Below are positions 7,741 to 16,114 of a stretch of 34,133 nucleotides of DNA, in pieces. The notes beneath the pieces are model-generated. The model did not search any database. It was not told the DNA's origin and saw only the letters and a list, made by a program, of their open reading frames with translations. The DNA comes from Paracoccaceae bacterium. Its GTDB lineage: Bacteria; Pseudomonadota; Alphaproteobacteria; Rhodobacterales; Rhodobacteraceae. The stretch is taken from the NCBI GenBank assembly GCA_026709265.1, contig JAPOTI010000068.1:1-34133 (forward strand), given 5' to 3'. The translations under genes and the position numbers were made by a program. Every line of letters begins with the position of its first letter. Positions within the stretch are counted from its first letter, which is position 1.

Positions 7741-9627
7741 CTATCCATGATCGGCGGGTTGAAAATGACGATAAATGGTCTCAGCAAGCGCGTCAGATAT
7801 TCCATTGACGGATTTAAGGTCATCCAATCCGGCTCGAGCGACCGCTTGCGCCGAGCCGAAATGGGTCATCAGCGCCGCTTTGCGACGGGGACCCACGCCG
7901 GGTATCTCCGCAAGCGGTGAAGCGACCATGCTCTTGGCACGTCGGGCGCGATGGGCTCCGATCGCGAAACGATGGGCTTCATCGCGAATGCGTTGGACAA
8001 AATACAGGATGGGGCTGTCCTGTCGCAAGGCGGCAACGCGCCCGCCCGGTAAATGAAATTCTTCCAACCCGGCATTTCGTTGCCTGCCCTTGGCCACTCC
8101 GGCGAGTGGGATATCGTGTGCGCCGGTCGCCGCCAGGGCTTCACAGGCCGCAGAGACATGGCCGGCACCACCATCAATCAGCACCAGATCAGGCCATTCA
8201 CCCCCACGGCGATCCGGATCCGCTTCCATGAGCCGATTGAACCGCCGTCCCAATACCTCGCGCATCATCGCGTAATCATCACCCGCTTTGCCAGTGCGGT
8301 TGCGAATTGTAAACTTCCGGTAACCAGATTTCTGAAATCCCTCCGGGCCAGAAACGATCATGGCACCGATCTGATGTGCACCCTGCACATGCGAATTGTC
8401 ATACACCTCCACCCGCCGCGGCGGCGCCTCCAGTTGCAGGAATTCTCCGAGACCTTGCAGCAGCCGGACCTGTGTCTGTGATTCGGCAAGTTTCATCGCA
8501 AGAGCATCTCTCGCGTTGCGCAATGCGCCGGCAACCAGCGCTGCCTTTTCACCGCGGACCGGCACCGTGAGTTTGACGCGACCACCCCGATGCTTCGACA
8601 AAAGATCTCCGACCGTCTCAGCGGATGCCAGATGATGCGAGAGAATGACCTGCCGCGGCGGCTGTTTGTTGCTATAGAACTGCACCAGGAAAGCTTCAAG
8701 AATTTCTGTCTCGTCGGCCCATGAACCGGTTCGTGGGAAATAAGCATGGTTGCCCCAATTCTGATGGGCCCGAATAAAGAAAACCTGAACACATGATTTA
8801 CCGCCTTCAAAGTGTACCGCCACCACATCGGCTGCATCCACGGTCCGTGGATTGACATTCTGTGCTGACTGGATCTGCGTCAGGGCCTTGATGCGATCGC
8901 GCAGGGACGCGGCACGTTCAAATTCGAGGCTTTCTGATGCCGCTTTCATTTGTGTCGCAAGTTCCGCCTGAATCCGGCTCGATTTTCCGCTGAGAAATCG
9001 TTCCGCATCCTGCACCAGATCTGCATACGCATTTTCCGTGATCAAACCGACACATGGTGCACTGCAACGTTGGATCTGGTGCAACAGGCACGGACGCGAG
9101 CGACTATCGAGAACCGAGTCGGAGCAGCTGCGCAGTAAGAAGACCCGTTGCAATTGTTTCAGCGTCCGGTTCACCGAAGCCGGTGATGCGAAAGGGCCAA
9201 AATAGCTGCCCTTTTCACTGCGGCGACCGCGATGTTTCCTGATCTGGGGAAATTTGTGTGCTGTCGTGAGCATAATGCCCGGGAAACTCTTATCGTCACG
9301 CAATAGCACATTGTATCGTGGCTTCAGCTGCTTGATCAGATTCTGTTCGAGCAACAAGGCTTCAGTTTCAGTTTCTGTCGTCAGGAACATCATTGACGCT
9401 GTTTGCTCGACAACAAGTTCAATGCGGCGGCTATGACCCGTCGAACTGGCGTAATTCCGGACCCTCTTGCGCAGGCTGCGTGCCTTGCCGACATACAGGA
9501 CCTCACCTTGATCGTTCAGCATACGATAAACGCCCGGCCGATCATCCAATGCAGCAAGATATTTTCGGATCACCTCGATACCTGCTGGCCGTTCAACGGG
9601 CTCTGAATTGGCCTCAGTTTCTGTCAT
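7741..9627 (-). CDS. uvrC: UvrABC excinuclease subunit C
   Basis: 628 residues. UvrC makes both incisions around bulky DNA lesions in nucleotide excision repair. In order: a GIY-YIG domain (PGVYRMLN then LYVGKA, about residues 30-55) for the 3' cut; a Cys-rich segment (PCLLHQIQRCSAPC); a UVR domain (about 215-250) that contacts UvrB; an RNase H-like domain with VYDNSH and LIDGG for the 5' cut; and C-terminal helix-hairpin-helix repeats (IPGVGPRRKAALMTHFGS and VNGIS). It leads uvrC-pgsA-moaD-moaE. A short ORF with a perfect Shine-Dalgarno sequence ends 19 bases upstream and may affect its translation. Confidence 0.95.
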   Translation of the reverse strand: MTETEANSEPVERPAGIEVIRKYLAALDDRPGVYRMLNDQGEVLYVGKARSLRKRVRNYASSTGHSRRIELVVEQTASMMFLTTETETEALLLEQNLIKQLKPRYNVLLRDDKSFPGIMLTTAHKFPQIRKHRGRRSEKGSYFGPFASPASVNRTLKQLQRVFLLRSCSDSVLDSRSRPCLLHQIQRCSAPCVGLITENAYADLVQDAERFLSGKSSRIQAELATQMKAASESLEFERAASLRDRIKALTQIQSAQNVNPRTVDAADVVAVHFEGGKSCVQVFFIRAHQNWGNHAYFPRTGSWADETEILEAFLVQFYSNKQPPRQVILSHHLASAETVGDLLSKHRGGRVKLTVPVRGEKAALVAGALRNARDALAMKLAESQTQVRLLQGLGEFLQLEAPPRRVEVYDNSHVQGAHQIGAMIVSGPEGFQKSGYRKFTIRNRTGKAGDDYAMMREVLGRRFNRLMEADPDRRGGEWPDLVLIDGGAGHVSAACEALAATGAHDIPLAGVAKGRQRNAGLEEFHLPGGRVAALRQDSPILYFVQRIRDEAHRFAIGAHRARRAKSMVASPLAEIPGVGPRRKAALMTHFGSAQAVARAGLDDLKSVNGISDALAETIYRHFQPADHG

Positions 9628-9646
9628 GATTTCCGAAGTTTATTCC

Positions 9647-9751
9647 TCATGTGCCGGATTCCCGAGACTGATATAGTGCCACAGACAATCCTGTGCGGCA
9701 AAGCTGTTGGCAGCCTGTGGATAACCTTGTGGATTTTTTCTGATTTGTCAC
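9647..9751 (-). CDS. Possible 34-residue leader ORF upstream of uvrC
   Basis: On the minus strand the ten bases GGAGGTGATC lie immediately upstream of a GTG codon. They are exactly complementary to the conserved 3' end of 16S rRNA. The frame runs 34 codons and stops 19 bases before the uvrC ATG. The peptide is basic and Ser/Thr-rich, without a recognised domain. Spacing and position suggest a leader peptide or translational-coupling element for uvrC. No conservation evidence is available here, so a chance match remains possible. Confidence 0.35.
   Translation of the reverse strand: MTNQKKSTRLSTGCQQLCRTGLSVALYQSRESGT
9716..9736 (-). promoter_or_regulatory. Pair of DnaA-box-like motifs upstream of uvrC
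   Basis: Read on the minus strand, TTATCCACA (9716-9724) is a perfect match to the DnaA-box consensus. A related AAATCCACA (9728-9736) begins 12 bases away in the same orientation. They lie about 90 bp before the uvrC ATG, within the possible leader ORF. Single DnaA boxes do occur by chance; the close spacing makes this more notable. Confidence 0.35.
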
Positions 9752-10116
9752 GATCACCTCCGGTTCATAACCCTTGACCAAATTCCCACCAAACTGTCTC
9801 CAGTTGGTATTGCAATTCTAACCTTTTGATATTTAATGTTATATTGTGTGTTTCAAATGTCAGATTGCGGGAACTCATGGGACGGATTCTCTTCCGGTCA
9901 TCATGTGTCAAACCGGTGGAAAACTTTGTCAAATACCCCGCAATGCACGCGTATTTTGCGGGTTTCAGCGAACCGACACGCGTATTCGGATGATTCTTCA
10001 CCGGCATATGAATGGAGAATCGATTCGGATTCTCATCAACGCAGCCCGATCACGCCTGTCGCGCCTCATGTTCTCGGCAAGTCATGATCAAATTCACCTG
10101 TGTTTCCGACTGGTTG
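9752..10116. other. Intergenic region between the folM-like gene and uvrC
   Basis: Part of the roughly 490-bp gap upstream of uvrC. It includes an AT-rich patch around 9825-9850 that could hold a uvrC promoter, but I could not define -35/-10 elements. No alphaproteobacterial LexA-type GTTC-N7-GTTC site was seen, and no further gene. Confidence 0.4.
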
Positions 10117-10899
10117 TCAAGGCGCTCCGTGCTGTCGCGCGGCAGATTGCCAATTGAGATTTCGGCCGCCTTCTATGCAAATCAGTTGCCCGGTCACCGA
10201 AGGGCTGTCGAGAAACATTGTCATGGCTGCAACCACCTCTTCAACATCGGCCCCGCGTCGCAATGGGTTTGATGCACGTTGCCATGCGAAATGTTCATCC
10301 GACTGTTCCGCGGCGATGAGCACGGGACCCGGTCCGATGGCATTGACACGGATATCCGGTGCCAGGGCAACGGCCGTCATCTGGGTCAGGGCCCACAGAC
10401 CCATTTTGGAAATTGTATAAGTGGCAAATTCTGAAGTCGGACGAACGACTCGTTGGTCCACAATGTTGATAATGCTGGAATGCGCTTTCAGCTCGTCACC
10501 GGATATTGACGCAGGAGGTGCCTGCTGTGCGAACTTCTGGGTCAACACAAATGGTGCACGCAGATTCGTTTCGATGTGGGAATCCCATCCGCTGCGCCGC
10601 GCATCCATGATGTGATCGCGTGAAAAAACCGCAGCGTTATTGACCAGCAGATTCAGCGGACTGGCGAGCAATTCACTGGCAGCCGCGATGAGCGATTCGA
10701 CCTCTCCTTCACGCGAAAAATCCGCCCGCAGCGCATCGGCCCGGACACCATAAGTGCGCAGTTCAGCAACCGTCTGTTTCGCATCGTCTTCGGCATGACA
10801 ATATTGAATGACGATATTGAGACCGCGCCGTGCCAATGCGATTGCGATTGCTTTACCAAGCCGCCTGGAGCCACCTGTTACAAGTGCCCCCTCATGCAT
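10117..10899 (-). CDS. Short-chain reductase of the PTR1/FolM pteridine-reductase type
   Basis: 260-residue SDR protein. The cofactor motif TGGSRRLG (residues 8-15) has the Arg typical of pteridine reductases (TGxxRxG) rather than the usual TGxxxGxG, indicating NADPH use. NNAA (87-90) follows. The catalytic set appears to be D148, Y161 and K165, with the same 13- and 4-residue spacing as Asp181/Tyr194/Lys198 of Leishmania PTR1. Asp replaces the usual SDR Ser (IINIVD versus IVNISS). VNAIGPGP and a C-terminal ICIEGGR are typical. By family it probably reduces dihydropterins (dihydromonapterin or dihydrofolate). It lies upstream of uvrC on the same strand, though separated by about 490 bp. Confidence 0.75.
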   Translation of the reverse strand: MHEGALVTGGSRRLGKAIAIALARRGLNIVIQYCHAEDDAKQTVAELRTYGVRADALRADFSREGEVESLIAAASELLASPLNLLVNNAAVFSRDHIMDARRSGWDSHIETNLRAPFVLTQKFAQQAPPASISGDELKAHSSIINIVDQRVVRPTSEFATYTISKMGLWALTQMTAVALAPDIRVNAIGPGPVLIAAEQSDEHFAWQRASNPLRRGADVEEVVAAMTMFLDSPSVTGQLICIEGGRNLNWQSAARQHGAP

Positions 10900-10946
10900 G
10901 TCTCAACACTGCCGCACGAATCTCGCCCACACGATCATGACCCATA

Positions 10947-11744
10947 TCAGCGTCCAAATCCGGCGCGCATGATTCGTTCCTCGGCCACTGCCAGCACGTC
11001 TTCGGCAAGCCTGATTCCCAGACTACCGAGTAACCGATTCCTGAGCCCGTACTGGCGAAATCTGATCTTCTCACCAAACATCTCAGTCATGATAGGCGTC
11101 AGATGTCCGATTTCGTCAATGAGGCCGAGTTCCACGGCACGTTCACCAAGCCAGAAACGACCGGTAAACACGTCCTCATCATTCAGATGAGAGCCGCGGC
11201 ATGTCTTCACATGGGCAATGAATTCATCGTGAATCTGTTTCTGCAGGTCACGGATGCGTTCAATATCCTCAGGCTTTTGTGGCAGGAAAGGGTCCAGCAA
11301 ACTCTTTTCCGTCCCAGCCGTGTAGAGTCGCCGCTCAATTCCCGTTTTCCTGAGCAGTTCATGGAATCCGAAAGAGCCGGAAATCACACCGATTGACCCG
11401 ATAATGGAACTGGCATCGGCATAGATCTTGTCTGCAGCAGCCACAATCCAGTAACCACCCGATGCGGCGAGGTCTTCAACGAAAGCGTAGACGGGTATCT
11501 CGGCCTTGTCCGCAGCGCGCCTGATTCTGGCCCCGATAAGGGATGCCTGCACGGGAGAGCCACCCGGACAATTGACGGCAAGTGCCACCGCTTTCGGTCG
11601 TCCGCGTTCAAAGGCGCGCTCCACCAGTCTGGCAAGCACTGCATCATTAATCACACCCTGACGCGGTCGAGACCCGGGCTGGATAATCCCTTCAATGCGC
11701 AGCACAGACACCAATGGCCCCCGTCTGCCGAATCGTCGCTTCAT
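10947..11744 (-). CDS. S49-family serine protease (SppA/SohB type)
   Basis: 265 residues from the ATG at 11744. S49 proteases degrade signal peptides and other membrane-associated peptides with a Ser/Lys dyad. The candidate nucleophile Ser95 lies in DLAASGGYW and the general base Lys147 in TAGTEKSLLDPF. The 52-residue spacing matches single-domain SppA enzymes. NCPGGSP and IIGSIGVI are further family motifs. The frame is open to 11834, but homologues begin near MKRRF, and AGGGA lies just before the paired ATGs at 11747/11744. No clear signal peptide is seen, so it may be cytoplasmic or peripheral like short SohB-type proteins. Confidence 0.85.
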   Translation of the reverse strand: MKRRFGRRGPLVSVLRIEGIIQPGSRPRQGVINDAVLARLVERAFERGRPKAVALAVNCPGGSPVQASLIGARIRRAADKAEIPVYAFVEDLAASGGYWIVAAADKIYADASSIIGSIGVISGSFGFHELLRKTGIERRLYTAGTEKSLLDPFLPQKPEDIERIRDLQKQIHDEFIAHVKTCRGSHLNDEDVFTGRFWLGERAVELGLIDEIGHLTPIMTEMFGEKIRFRQYGLRNRLLGSLGIRLAEDVLAVAEERIMRAGFGR

Positions 11745-12123
11745 CATTCCCTGACTTGCCAATCTGACCTCCGAATCCGTAATCGCTATACGGCGACCCA
11801 CGGGGCAGTGCCAACAGATAAGATGCTCAGGCAACTTCCTGTATTGTCGGTCAATCGCCGCCAGCGTCGGTCAACACCGACATATGCGATGGGTTAAAGC
11901 CACAAAAGCCACAATCGATCCGTCATCTGCCTTGGCAATGACCCGACGGGTTTCAGCGCAATGGCTCGTGTCGAATGATCGGGGCCGATCAATACGAAAC
12001 ACGGCATCCGCGCGTTATGTAATGTCCCGGAAGGGACGCCTATTCAGGGGCCAGCGACCACTCAACACGCCTGTCAGCAGCAGCATTTGCTCTGTCAAAG
12101 ATCATTGATTAACTGAGGAGGCC
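11745..12123. other. Divergent intergenic region upstream of the S49 protease
   Basis: About 380 bp between divergent starts. A minus-strand frame from a GTG at 12002 to a stop at 11871 (43 codons) reads fairly protein-like, but it lacks a clear ribosome binding site and is not called as a gene. No strong repeat or RNA gene is evident. It should hold promoters for both neighbours. Confidence 0.4.
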
Positions 12124-12639
12124 ATGTCTTTGCTTTCAAACCTGCATGTCGATAATTTCGGTCCGCCGCGCGCGCGGGTCGAGATATTCGAACAGCACTG
12201 CCATGTCCCCGATTTTCTTGGATCCCTCATCGCATTCTCTGCGTCACCTGAACTGGAGCGACAGGCAACATGGCTGATCAAGAGATACCTTGAAAAAGAC
12301 ATGGTCACGACACCACAAGAGAGTTCGGCGATCATTGCGCTGCTCGGAACAGTGACCGCATGGGAATCGCACCTTCACCTGCTCCAATCAATACGCCATC
12401 TCACAATACCCGAAGCGAGTCAGGAAAAGTGCCTTGCTTCATTGAGGTCCCTGATCCTTCACCGCCGCAATTTTGTTCGTGCCTGGGCTTTTGATGCCCT
12501 GCATACACTGGCTGAACAAAGCGAGGCCTGCCGCACCGAAGCGTTACAGGCCTTTTCCCTTGCCCATGATGATTCCGCTGCTTCGGTGCAGGCGCGCATA
12601 CGCAACATCGTCAAGGCAAATCAAATGTCTTCTGTCTGA
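12124..12639 (+). CDS. Small helical-repeat (HEAT-like) protein, unknown function
   Basis: 171 residues with an excellent ribosome binding site (GAGGAGG four bases before the ATG), so a real gene. The sequence is rich in amphipathic helices with Leu/Ala heptads, as in HEAT/ARM repeats. Examples are the ELERQATWLIKRYLEKD segment and the RNFVRAWAFDALHTLAE segment, which resembles a HEAT unit. No signal peptide or catalytic motif is seen. It lies 20 bp upstream of the FAD oxidoreductase and is probably cotranscribed, so it may act with it as a scaffold. The function is not known. Confidence 0.75.
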   Translation: MSLLSNLHVDNFGPPRARVEIFEQHCHVPDFLGSLIAFSASPELERQATWLIKRYLEKDMVTTPQESSAIIALLGTVTAWESHLHLLQSIRHLTIPEASQEKCLASLRSLILHRRNFVRAWAFDALHTLAEQSEACRTEALQAFSLAHDDSAASVQARIRNIVKANQMSSV

Positions 12640-12659
12640 ACAGCAGAACTGATTGTCTT

Positions 12660-13967
12660 ATGTTCGAACACCCCTATTGGTGGGACGACGGTGCCGCCCC
12701 GCAGCCGGCAGAACACGGCAAGCTGCCAACTTCTGTCGACAATATTGTCATCGGTGCAGGACTGACCGGCCTATCGGCTGGTCATGTTCTGGCAAGCGAA
12801 GGCAGGTCGGTTCTGGTTCTGGATGCCGCTGACCCTGGCAGTGGCGCGAGTTCACGTAACGGCGGAATGATAGGTGGTGGCTGCAGAATCCCCACACGAA
12901 CTCTTGTCCAACGTTATGGTTCCGATTTGGTCGCAGATCTGCTCCGGGAACTGCATGTGGATGCAGTCAAATACTGTCTTTCACTGATGGAAAAAGAGAA
13001 GACACACTGCGATTTTCAGATGACTGGACGCTATATTGCGCAATGGTTACCCGGCCATCTTGAACATGCGGTCCGCGACCTTGAACTGACCCGGTCGCTG
13101 GCACCGGTTGAAGCAGATGCAATTTCGCGATCACAGCAATCCCGTGAAGTGAAGACCGACAGGTATTTTGGTGGAATTCTCTATCGACTCCAGGGCGGGT
13201 TGAATCCTGCCAAATGGACTCACGGGATTCGCTGCGCCGCGGAGCGCGCAGGCGCACATGTGCGCGGCAGGACTCCCGTCATGGGAGTTGATCGAAATGG
13301 ATCACGGATTGCAGTTCGGACGTCCGGCGGCACAATCCGATGCAAACAGGTTCTCATCGCGACCAATGGTTATACTCATGGCCAGTTTGATGACGTCGGC
13401 AGAGGCATTTTTGCAGTTCCCAGTTTTATTGTCGTCACCGAGCCGCTGGGCGAAGACCGACTCGGGCAACTGATCCCAAACAATCGGATGATTGTCGAAT
13501 CCCGTGAGCGTCACTGTTATTTTCGTGCATCTCCCGACAGGCAGAGACTCATCTTTGGGGGTCGCGCCGCGTTGTTTCAGGCTTCAAGCTCATTCACGAG
13601 ACGTGAGCTGAGGAAGTTGATTCACGGAATATTCCCCGAATTGTCTGATGTGAAAATAAGCCACTGCTGGAAAGGAAACACGGGTTTTACCTTCGAGACT
13701 CTTCCGCATCTGGGAGAGAATCAGGGAGTCTTTTACGCCTTGGGCTACTGCGGCGGGGGAAACAGCACGGCACCCTATCTTGGCTACAAGGCGGCCAAGC
13801 AGATGCTGGGCAGCGCAGAGGGTCGAACGGCTCTTTCTTGCACCCGATTTACCCGTCGGTTCTGGTACCGCAAAAGCCCCTGGTTCCTGCCGCTTGCCGA
13901 TGTCGCGTTCCGGTTGCGTGATATCAGATCAGATCTTCAGAATCGCCGGGCACGATCAACCCGCTGA
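12660..13967 (+). CDS. FAD-dependent oxidoreductase, DAO family (PuuB-like)
   Basis: 435 residues. The N-terminal extension HPYWWDD is typical of gamma-glutamylputrescine oxidase-like enzymes. The Rossmann motif IVIGAGLTGLSAG (about residues 30-42) binds FAD and is followed by SGASSRNGGMIGGG, typical of this subgroup. The C-terminal block GYCGGGNSTAPYLGYKAAKQMLG closes the FAD site. By family it oxidises an amine or amino-acid substrate with oxygen or a quinone as acceptor; the substrate cannot be assigned. No aldehyde dehydrogenase or glutamine synthetase-like partner is nearby, so a putrescine pathway is not supported by context. Confidence 0.85.
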   Translation: MFEHPYWWDDGAAPQPAEHGKLPTSVDNIVIGAGLTGLSAGHVLASEGRSVLVLDAADPGSGASSRNGGMIGGGCRIPTRTLVQRYGSDLVADLLRELHVDAVKYCLSLMEKEKTHCDFQMTGRYIAQWLPGHLEHAVRDLELTRSLAPVEADAISRSQQSREVKTDRYFGGILYRLQGGLNPAKWTHGIRCAAERAGAHVRGRTPVMGVDRNGSRIAVRTSGGTIRCKQVLIATNGYTHGQFDDVGRGIFAVPSFIVVTEPLGEDRLGQLIPNNRMIVESRERHCYFRASPDRQRLIFGGRAALFQASSSFTRRELRKLIHGIFPELSDVKISHCWKGNTGFTFETLPHLGENQGVFYALGYCGGGNSTAPYLGYKAAKQMLGSAEGRTALSCTRFTRRFWYRKSPWFLPLADVAFRLRDIRSDLQNRRARSTR

Positions 13968-14090
13968 CATGACCCGAATGCAACATGGCTGAAACCCAGT
14001 TGACCCGGTCATCCGAAGCGATACCCGTTTTGCAGCGAATTGGCACCCGTATCGTCGCCCTGGCCGGAAATGTGGAGTCAGCAACGACGG

Positions 14091-15638
14091 CTAGACCACC
14101 GCGCCAATCTGCCAGGGGACAAATTCAAACTCTCCGAGACCCTGGAGTTCCGACTTGCTGGGTTTGCCTGATGCCACATCGAGCAACAATTGATAAATCT
14201 CCTGTCCAACCTCTTCGATCGTTGACCCCCCTTCAAGGATCTTCCCGGCATTGATATCCATGTCATCCTCCATCCGCCTGAACATCTCGGGATTGGAAGC
14301 AATCTTGATACAGGGCGACGGTTTGGAACCAAAAGCCGATCCCCGTCCGGTTGTGAATGCCACCAGATTACATCCACCAGCGATTTGACCGGTCACAGAA
14401 GCCGGATCATATCCCGGGGAATCCATAAAGGTGAATCCGCGCGCAGAGACGTGTTCGGCATAGCGATAGACCCCACGAAGAGGTGTCTTCCCACCCTTGG
14501 ATACGGCGCCCAGAGATTTCTCGAGTATGGTTGACAATCCACCAGCCTTGTTGCCGGGCGACGGATTATTATTCAAACTCGCCCCGTTTCTTGCCGTATA
14601 GTCATGCCACCAATCAATCCGCTCGATCAGGCGACTGGCAATTTCCGGCGATGTGGCCCTTGCCGTCAGCAAATGCTCCGCACCGTAAATCTCCGGTGTT
14701 TCCGCGAGTACACCGCTCCCGCCGATTGCCACCAGTTTGTCAACGGCATGACCCAATGCCGGATTCGCCGTAATTCCCGACCATGCATCTGAACCCCCAC
14801 ATTGCAACGCGACCTTCAATTCTGATGCCGGACACGATTGGCGACTATTCCTGTTGACGATGGGCAGCATGGCCTCAATTTTCTCGATACCGGCTGTCAC
14901 TGTTCGGGCCAGACCGCATCGATCCTGAATATTGAGGATCTGAAATAAGGGGCCGCTTTGCAATCCGTATGCTTCCAGCAGCCAGTCGATTTGATTGATC
15001 TCACAGCCCAATCCGATCATCAGCACCGCGGCGATATTGGGGTTGCGTGCATAGCCCCACATCACCCGCTGGAGAGATTCAAATCCTTCACCACTGTCCG
15101 CCATCCCGCATCCCGTACCGTGGACAAACGCAGTCACACCATCAATATTCGGGAAATCTCTCAGTCGACTCTCATCGAAATGTCCTGCGACGCGACGCGC
15201 AGCGGTGGCCGAACAATTGACCGAAGACAGGACCGCAATCGTGTTGCGCACACCGACTGTGCCGTTTTCCCGGACATAACCCATGAACTGATCGGTACAG
15301 TCGCCACCGGTGGAACCGGGCCCGTCGCCGCCAAAGACATAGTCACGCTGCACGTTGCGATATTCAAGATTGTGGACATGAACATGCTGCCCGCGCTGGA
15401 TATCCTGACTCGCATAGCCGATCAGTTGGCCATATTTGATGATCTCATCGCCTTTGTGAATGTCACTCAACGCGATTTTGTGACCGCGCGGAATCTGTTC
15501 TGCCACATCTTTTTCGTCCGCCTTCAGCGGACGCAGAGCCGTGGCAACATTATCAGTTGCTTCGAGTTGGACTGTTCCCTGCAAGATCTGCCTTTCCGAT
15601 GACTCAAATCGAACACAGGCCAAGCTATCCCCATTCAC
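14091..15638 (-). CDS. UxaA/GarD-family sugar-acid dehydratase (altronate dehydratase-like)
   Basis: 515 residues with the two-part architecture of the family. The N-terminal SAF domain (about residues 1-95) includes IPRGHKIALSDI and GDEIIKYGQLIG. A large C-terminal GarD-type catalytic domain includes NTIAVLSSVNCSA, FVHGTGCGM, LGCEINQ and LQCGGSDAWSGITANPALG. The C-terminal part contains FMDSPGYDPASVTGQIAGGCN. These Fe-dependent enzymes dehydrate altronate, galactarate or related sugar acids to 2-keto-3-deoxy acids. No uronate genes surround it, so the substrate is open. It points away from the CYP51 gene, and the two share a 475-bp divergent region. Confidence 0.88.
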   Translation of the reverse strand: MNGDSLACVRFESSERQILQGTVQLEATDNVATALRPLKADEKDVAEQIPRGHKIALSDIHKGDEIIKYGQLIGYASQDIQRGQHVHVHNLEYRNVQRDYVFGGDGPGSTGGDCTDQFMGYVRENGTVGVRNTIAVLSSVNCSATAARRVAGHFDESRLRDFPNIDGVTAFVHGTGCGMADSGEGFESLQRVMWGYARNPNIAAVLMIGLGCEINQIDWLLEAYGLQSGPLFQILNIQDRCGLARTVTAGIEKIEAMLPIVNRNSRQSCPASELKVALQCGGSDAWSGITANPALGHAVDKLVAIGGSGVLAETPEIYGAEHLLTARATSPEIASRLIERIDWWHDYTARNGASLNNNPSPGNKAGGLSTILEKSLGAVSKGGKTPLRGVYRYAEHVSARGFTFMDSPGYDPASVTGQIAGGCNLVAFTTGRGSAFGSKPSPCIKIASNPEMFRRMEDDMDINAGKILEGGSTIEEVGQEIYQLLLDVASGKPSKSELQGLGEFEFVPWQIGAVV

Positions 15639-15967
15639 CGGCTGACCACAACAAGCTTTTTGGGTGGCGTTGTATCAAATCACACCCTTCTGGTGACAAC
15701 AAACCATCCCATGAAGACCCGCGAGGTTTCGGCGGTAACGGGTCAACTGTCATGTTTCGGGAGAGGGACGATCAGAAGAAAGAATTGGAAAAAGAGACAG
15801 ACAAAATTAATATGGAATTGATCGACGGTTTGAACTTGGGTGGAAATCGCGCTTATATTGCCCTATTGTCGGCCACCAGGAAGTTGGTTTGACAGTTGAC
15901 CGTGCAGGCTTTGCATGCTGTGCGACTGTAGAGGGCAACATGATTGATCCTGATCGGGAGGAAACAC
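15639..15967. other. Divergent intergenic region dehydratase / sterol locus
   Basis: Upstream region of both the dehydratase (minus) and the sterol genes (plus). It contains an A/G-rich patch (about 15760-15815). I see no clear promoter pair, operator or regulator gene. Confidence 0.4.
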
Positions 15968-16114
15968 GTGGTGATGACCAAGGGATCGATTGCAAATTCA
16001 CGGTCAAACCTGACCCTGTTTTCCAGTGGGGTAAAGATGAATGTCAATTGGAAAGACCTGGACATGAGATCGAAATTCGAAACCTGTCCATTGGCTTCGG
16101 AGACTGACCTCTGA
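15968..16114 (+). CDS. Possible 48-residue ORF translationally coupled to CYP51
   Basis: A GGGAGG ribosome binding site (15956-15961) stands six bases before GTG at 15968; a second GTG (15971) and an ATG (15974) follow in frame. The frame runs 48 codons, and its TGA overlaps the CYP51 start as TGATG, a classic coupling arrangement. The peptide is polar with no recognised motif and few hydrophobic residues. It could be a leader whose translation delivers ribosomes to CYP51, or chance. There is no homology evidence. Confidence 0.35.
   Translation: MVMTKGSIANSRSNLTLFSSGVKMNVNWKDLDMRSKFETCPLASETDL

Noticed and set aside
12660-13967. Naming the DAO-family oxidoreductase puuB
   Set aside because: Sequence fits the family, but no putrescine pathway genes are nearby and substrate residues cannot be judged.
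13985-14254. 89-codon plus-strand frame after the FAD oxidoreductase
   Set aside because: Most of it is antisense to the dehydratase 3' end, and no ribosome binding site is present.
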